A stretch of DNA of 64,000 nucleotides, taken from NCBI GenBank assembly GCA_030068075.1, contig CM057839.1, forward strand, positions 56,076,960 to 56,140,959, in the 5' to 3' direction. This DNA comes from Paguma larvata (lineage: Eukaryota; Chordata; Mammalia; Carnivora; Viverridae). The notes under the pieces were generated by a model. That model searched no databases. It was not told where the DNA came from and saw only the letters and a list, made by a program, of their open reading frames with translations. The position numbers and the translations under genes were made by a program. This document shows, piece by piece, positions 59,746 to 64,000 of this stretch (position 1 is its first letter; every line of letters begins with the position of its first letter).

Positions 59746-59961
59746 AGGGGTTGGCAAACTGCTCCTGAAAAAAGCTACATAGTAAATATTTTAGATTTTA
59801 TGGGCATATTGTCTCTATTTCAACCACACAACTCTGTTATTACAAGGCAGTAGCAGCCACAGACATCTGTAAACAAATAGCATGGCTGTGTTCCAATAAA
59901 ACTTTATTTACAAAAACATATAACAGACTGGTTTTGGCCTGTGGGCTACTTTTTGTGAACC
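59746..59961 (-). mobile_element. hAT-Charlie-type non-autonomous DNA transposon
   Basis: The ends 'taggggttggcaaact' and 'tttgtgaacccccga' are imperfect inverted repeats. The interior 'gtgttccaataaaactttat', 'ttacaaaaacatataacaga' and 'ttttggcctgtgggctactt' matches a remembered mammalian MER-class element. Flanks gctagact and gttagaca are a candidate 8-bp duplication with two mismatches. The exact subfamily was not determined. Confidence 0.8.
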
Positions 59962-60499
59962 CCCGAGTTAGACAAATAATTCAGTTGTGCACAAATAACA
60001 CCAAAGAGTACTTTATGTATTTAAATTGTTTTCAATATTCAGATCTATCCAAATATCCTCACTTCCTCCTTTTTTTTTCTTTCCCTTTTTGAGTATAGTT
60101 GATACAATGTTATGTTAGTTTCAGGTGTAAAACATTGTGATTCAATGAGTTTATATATTACGCTTTTCTTGCCACAAGTATAGCTACTCTCCATCACCAT
60201 ATAATGCTGTTACAGAATCAATGACTGTATTCATAATGCTGTACCTTTTATTCCCATGAATTATTCATTTCATAACTGAAAGCCTGTATCTCTCACTCCC
60301 CTTCACCTATTTTGCCCATCCTCTCACTCACTTCCCCCTAGAAACCTTCATTATGTTCTCTGTAGTTATATGTCTGATTCTGCTTTTTGTGTTCATTAAT
60401 TTAATTTGTTTTATTATCCAACTATGACTGGAATTTGACTGTCTGACTTATTTATATTAGAATACACTCTACATCCATCCAGTTGTTCCTAATAGCACA

Positions 60500-63400
60500 A
60501 TCTCATCTATTTATTTATTTATTTATGGCTGTGTAACTTTCCATTGTATATGTATACCACATCTTCTTTATCCAGTTGTCTATCAGTCGACACCGAGGTT
60601 GCTTCCATATCTTGGCTATTGTAAATAATACTGCAGTAAGCATAGGGGTGCATATATTTTTTTGAATTATTGTTTCTGTTTTCTTTGGGTAAATATCAGC
60701 TATTGGAATTACTGGATCGTATGGTATCCCGAATTTAATGTTTTTGAGGAGCCTCCATACTGTTTTCCACCCTGGCAGTAACAATTCACATTCCCATCAA
60801 CAGTATATGAGGGTTCCCTTTTCTCTACATCCTCACCTATACTTGTTATTTCTTGTCTGATTTAGCCATTCTAATAGGTATCAGGTGATATATTGTGATT
60901 TTGATTTGAATTTTTCTGATAATTAATGGTGTTGAGTATGTTTTCATGTGTCTATTGGCCATCTATATGTCTTCTTTGGAAAAATGTCTATTCATGTCCT
61001 CTGCCCATTTTTTTAATCGGATTGTTTATTTTTTGGTGTTAAGTTCTTTGTATATTTTATACATTAATCCCTTATCAGATATACCATTTGCAAATATCTT
61101 CTCTTATTGAGTAGGTCGCCATTTTGGTTTGTTGATGGCTTCCTTTGCTGTGCAAAGGTTTTGTATTTTGCTTTGGTCTGAATAGTTTTTGCATTTCATA
61201 CACTTGCCTGAGGACACATATCTAGAAAATGTTGCTATGGCCAGAGTAATTACTGCCTGTGTTCTTTTCGGTGAGTTTTTTGGTTTTAGGACTCCTATTT
61301 AGGCCTTTAATACATTTTGAGTTAATATTGTGTATGGTAACGTGGTCTAGTTTCATTCTTTTATATGCACCTATTTTTTCCACAACTACTTATTAAAATA
61401 TTATTAAAAGAGGCTGTCTTTTCCACATTGTATATTCTTGCTTCCTTTGTTATAGATTAATTGGCCATAATATTGTGAGTTTACTTCTGTTCCATTGATC
61501 TAGGTGTCTATTTTGGTGCCAGCACCATGCCGTTTTGATTACTGTAGCTACATAGTATATCTTGAACTCTGGAATTGTGAGATCTCCAGCTTTATTTTTC
61601 TTTCTCAAGATTGCTTTGGTTATTTGTGGTTTTTGGTGGTTCCATACAAATTTTAGGATTATTTTTTCTAGTGTGAAAAATGCAGATGGTATTTTGATAG
61701 GGATTGCATTAAACCTGCAGATTACTTTAGGTAGTATGGACGTTTTACCAATATTTTTTCTTGTAATCCATAAGAATAGAATATTCTTTCTATTTGTTTA
61801 TGTCATGTTTAATTTTTTTCATCGGTGTCTTATAGTTTTCAGAATACAAGTCTTTTACTTCTTTGGCTGAGTTTATTCCTAAGTATTTTAATGTTTTTGA
61901 TATAACTATAAATGGTATTGTTTTCTTAATTTCTCTTTATGCTACTTCATTTATAATGCATAGAAATACTACTGATTTCCATTTATTAATTTTGTGTCTT
62001 GCAATTTTATCAATTCATTTATTATTTCCAGTACTTTTTTTGGTGGCGTCTTTAGGATTTTCTATGTATAGGTGTCATGTCATCTACAAATACTGGCAGT
62101 TTAACTTCTTTTCTTATCCATATGGATGCTTCTAATTTATTTGTCTGGTCTGATTGCTATGGCTAGGACTTTTTATTTTTTAATAAAAGTGGTAACAGTG
62201 GACATCCTTTTCTTGATTTTAGAGATAAAATTCAGAGTTTTCACCAGTGGGTATGTTCGCTGTGGGTGTTTCATATATGGCCTTAATCATGTTGAGGTGT
62301 TTCCTCTAAACTTTGTTGAGAGTTTTTATCATGAATGGATGATGAACATTGTCAAATGTTTTTCTGCATGTATTGAGATGATCATATAATTTTTATTCTT
62401 TGTTTTGTTGATGTGGTATATCACATTGTTTTGTAAATTGTGACCATTAATCTGAGCATTTCTGAAATGAAGCCCACTTGATCATGGTGAATGATTCTTT
62501 CAATGTATTATTGAATGTAGTTTGCTAATATCTTGAGGATTTTTGCACCAGGGATATTGACTTGCAGTTTTGTTTCGGTGTTTTGGGGAGTTTTTTGGTA
62601 TTTTATTGTTTTTGCAGTGTCTTTTGTTTTGTTTCGTTTTGTTTTCAATGTCTTTGGTATCAGAGTACTTGGAAGATTCCCTGACTCTTCTATTTTCTTG
62701 GAGTACTTTGAGTTGGATAAGTATTAACTCTTCTTTAAATGTTTGCTAGAATTAACTTGTGAATCCATCTGGCCCTGAATTTTTTGGGGAGGGTAGTTTT
62801 TTAATAACTGATTCCATTTCATTACTAGTACTCTATTCAAATTTCTATTTCTTCCTCATTCCGTTTAGAAGATGGAATGTTTCTAGGAATGTGTCCATTT
62901 CTTCTAGGTTGGCTAATCTGTTGGCATGTCATTTTTCTAGGATTCTCTTACAACCCTTTGTATTTTTGTGGTGTCAGTTGTTACTTCTCTCTTGTTTCTG
63001 ATTTTATTTATTTGGGTCCTTTCTCTTTTTTTCTTGGTGAGTCTGGCTAAGGGTTATCAATTTTATTTATCTTTTCAAAGAACCAGCTCTTAGTTTCATT
63101 GATCTATTGCTTTTTTAGACTCCAAATCATTTATTTCTTCTCCGATCATTATTATTTTTTTCCGTCTACTTGCCTTCCTTCTACGTACATCATTTAGGTG
63201 TAAGTTTAGATGATTTATTTAAGCTTTTCCTTGTTTCTTAAAGTAGGCTGTGTCACTATATATTTCCCTCTTAGAATTGCTTTCACTGAGTCCCAAAGAT
63301 TTTGGACCATTGTGTTTTCCTGTCCATTTGTTTCCATTTGGTGTTTTTTATTATTATTATTACTTCTTGATTGCTTCATGGGCCCATTTGTAGTTGACTA

Positions 63401-63990
63401 TCATGTTTAGCCTCCATGGCTTTGTGTTTTTTCCATTTTTTTCTTTTACTATCTCTTTTTATTTAAATTCAAGTTAGTTAACATATGTAGTGTAGTATAG
63501 TATTGGTTTCAGGAGTAGAACTTAGTGATTCATCACTGTCACTTACATATAACACCCAGTGATCATCCCATCAAGTGCCCTTCTTAATGCCCATCACCCA
63601 TTTAGCCCATCCCCCCAACAACTTCTCTCCAGCAACCCTGTTTGTTCTCTGTATTTAAGAGTCTCTTTTGGTTTGCCTCTCTCTGTTTTTATCTTATTTT
63701 TCTTTTCTTTCCCTATGTTAATCTGTTTTGTTTCTTAAATTCTATATATGAGTGAAATCGTATGATACTTGTCTTTTTCTTACTGACTTATTTCACTTAG
63801 CATAATACACTCTAGTTCCATCCAGTTTTTCTTGTGATTGATTTCTAATTTCATATCATTGTGGTCAGAAAAGATGTATGGTATTATTTCAATCTTAAAT
63901 TTCTAGACACTTGTTTTGTTACTTAGCATGGGATCCGCTCTGGAAAATGTCCCATGTGCACTTGAAAAGAATGGGTATTCTGTTGTGTTT
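60500..63990 (-). pseudogene. Degenerate L1 ORF2, partial at the window edge
   Basis: The C-terminal piece is well seen at 60515-60784 (89 codons), with 'FTIAKIWKQPRCRLIDNWIK' and 'KMWYTYTMESY', the standard L1 ORF2 end. At the catalytic site (about 62070-62095) the minus strand reads P-V-F-V-D-D-M-T, so both aspartates are kept while Ala has become Val. Frame breaks occur throughout and the nested L1 tail interrupts it. The plus-strand frames of 64-102 codons at 61562-63410 are shadows. Confidence 0.87.
63436..63825 (-). mobile_element. L1 3'-end insertion nested in an older L1
   Basis: The plus strand shows the reversed carnivore L1 tail: 'atttaaattcaagttagtta', 'acacccagtgatcatcccat', 'cccatcacccatttagccca', 'gagtgaaatcgtatgatact' and 'tagttccatcc'. 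The host L1 resumes at 'tttttcttgtgattgatttc'. A 'tttttctt' block at both edges is a plausible target duplication. Confidence 0.87.
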
Positions 63991-64000
63991 GGATGGAATG

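Larger units (their letters stand above)
60066..64000 (-). mobile_element. L1 LINE, runs off the window
   Basis: The reversed 3' end starts near 60066 after a T-rich tract ('gagtatagttgatacaatgt', 'gttagtttcaggtgtaaaac'). ORF2 follows in reverse to the endonuclease region by 64000 ('cttgaaaaga atgggtattc'). A younger L1 tail is nested at 63436-63825. The 5' part is outside the window, so completeness is unknown. Confidence 0.92.

Noticed and set aside
1..64000. A previously undescribed multi-gene system
   Set aside because: No host gene cluster, defence locus or coordinated coding set is visible. The window is repeat-dominated, apparently intergenic or intronic.

Overview
This window is mammalian nuclear DNA from a carnivore, almost certainly a cat-family (felid) genome. 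The diagnostic evidence is 19 copies of a tRNA-derived SINE whose body reads gctctgtgctgacggctcag then gcctgcttcggattctgtgt. That arrangement is typical of felid CAN-SINEs and differs from dog, bear and weasel versions. L1 copies with carnivore-type 3' ends support this. I see no host protein-coding exon, no CpG island, no functional RNA gene and no bacterial or phage content. The window looks like intergenic or deep-intronic, AT-rich, repeat-dominated sequence. All longer open frames are either L1 remnants, shadows of L1 or SINE sequence on the opposite strand, or chance frames.

Layout. 1-3250: an old L2 copy (minus) cut by a SINE and carrying a (CA)25 microsatellite, then an ancient L1M (plus) and a MIR. 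3250-5240 is unassigned. 5325-6003: a MER5A DNA transposon split by an L1 tail that is itself split by a SINE. 7420-11790: a large 5'-truncated L1 (minus). 13089-16139: a SINE and a 5'-truncated L1 (plus) ending beside a MIR. 16150-20170: MIRs and an L2. 21500-23515: a rearranged L1M (plus) containing a tiny 33-nt U2 snRNA-derived insertion and a SINE. 23600-26745: SINEs, a MIR and another L1M with a nested L1 tail. 27955-29530: SINEs, including an inverted pair, and an L2 end. 29530-33260 is largely unassigned. 33265-34225: an L2 (minus). 34760-34866: a very short recent L1 insertion. 37860-40440: a split L1M (minus), an L2 (plus) and SINEs. 42050-43373: a MaLR-type LTR and two SINEs. 46545-48020: an L2 split by a SINE and by an MLT1 LTR, which is itself split by another SINE. 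48300-49045: a SINE and an L2. 49645-56436: a near full-length L1 (minus) with 5' UTR, ORF1 and ORF2 remnants and two nested SINEs. 56440-59745 is mostly unassigned. 59746-59961: a hAT-type DNA transposon. 60066-64000: another L1 (minus), with a nested L1 tail, running off the window.

Nothing here works as a cooperating gene set. The history is successive retrotransposition: MIR, L2 and DNA transposons first, then L1M and MaLR LTRs, then carnivore L1s, then felid SINEs. Every L1 frame I inspected is broken, and two of four inspected copies have lost a reverse-transcriptase catalytic aspartate. I found no undescribed biological system. The best small discovery is the U2-derived micro-insertion at 22167-22199. 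Family names come from remembered consensus features, not a database search, and repeat edges without target-site duplications are good to roughly 10-50 bases.
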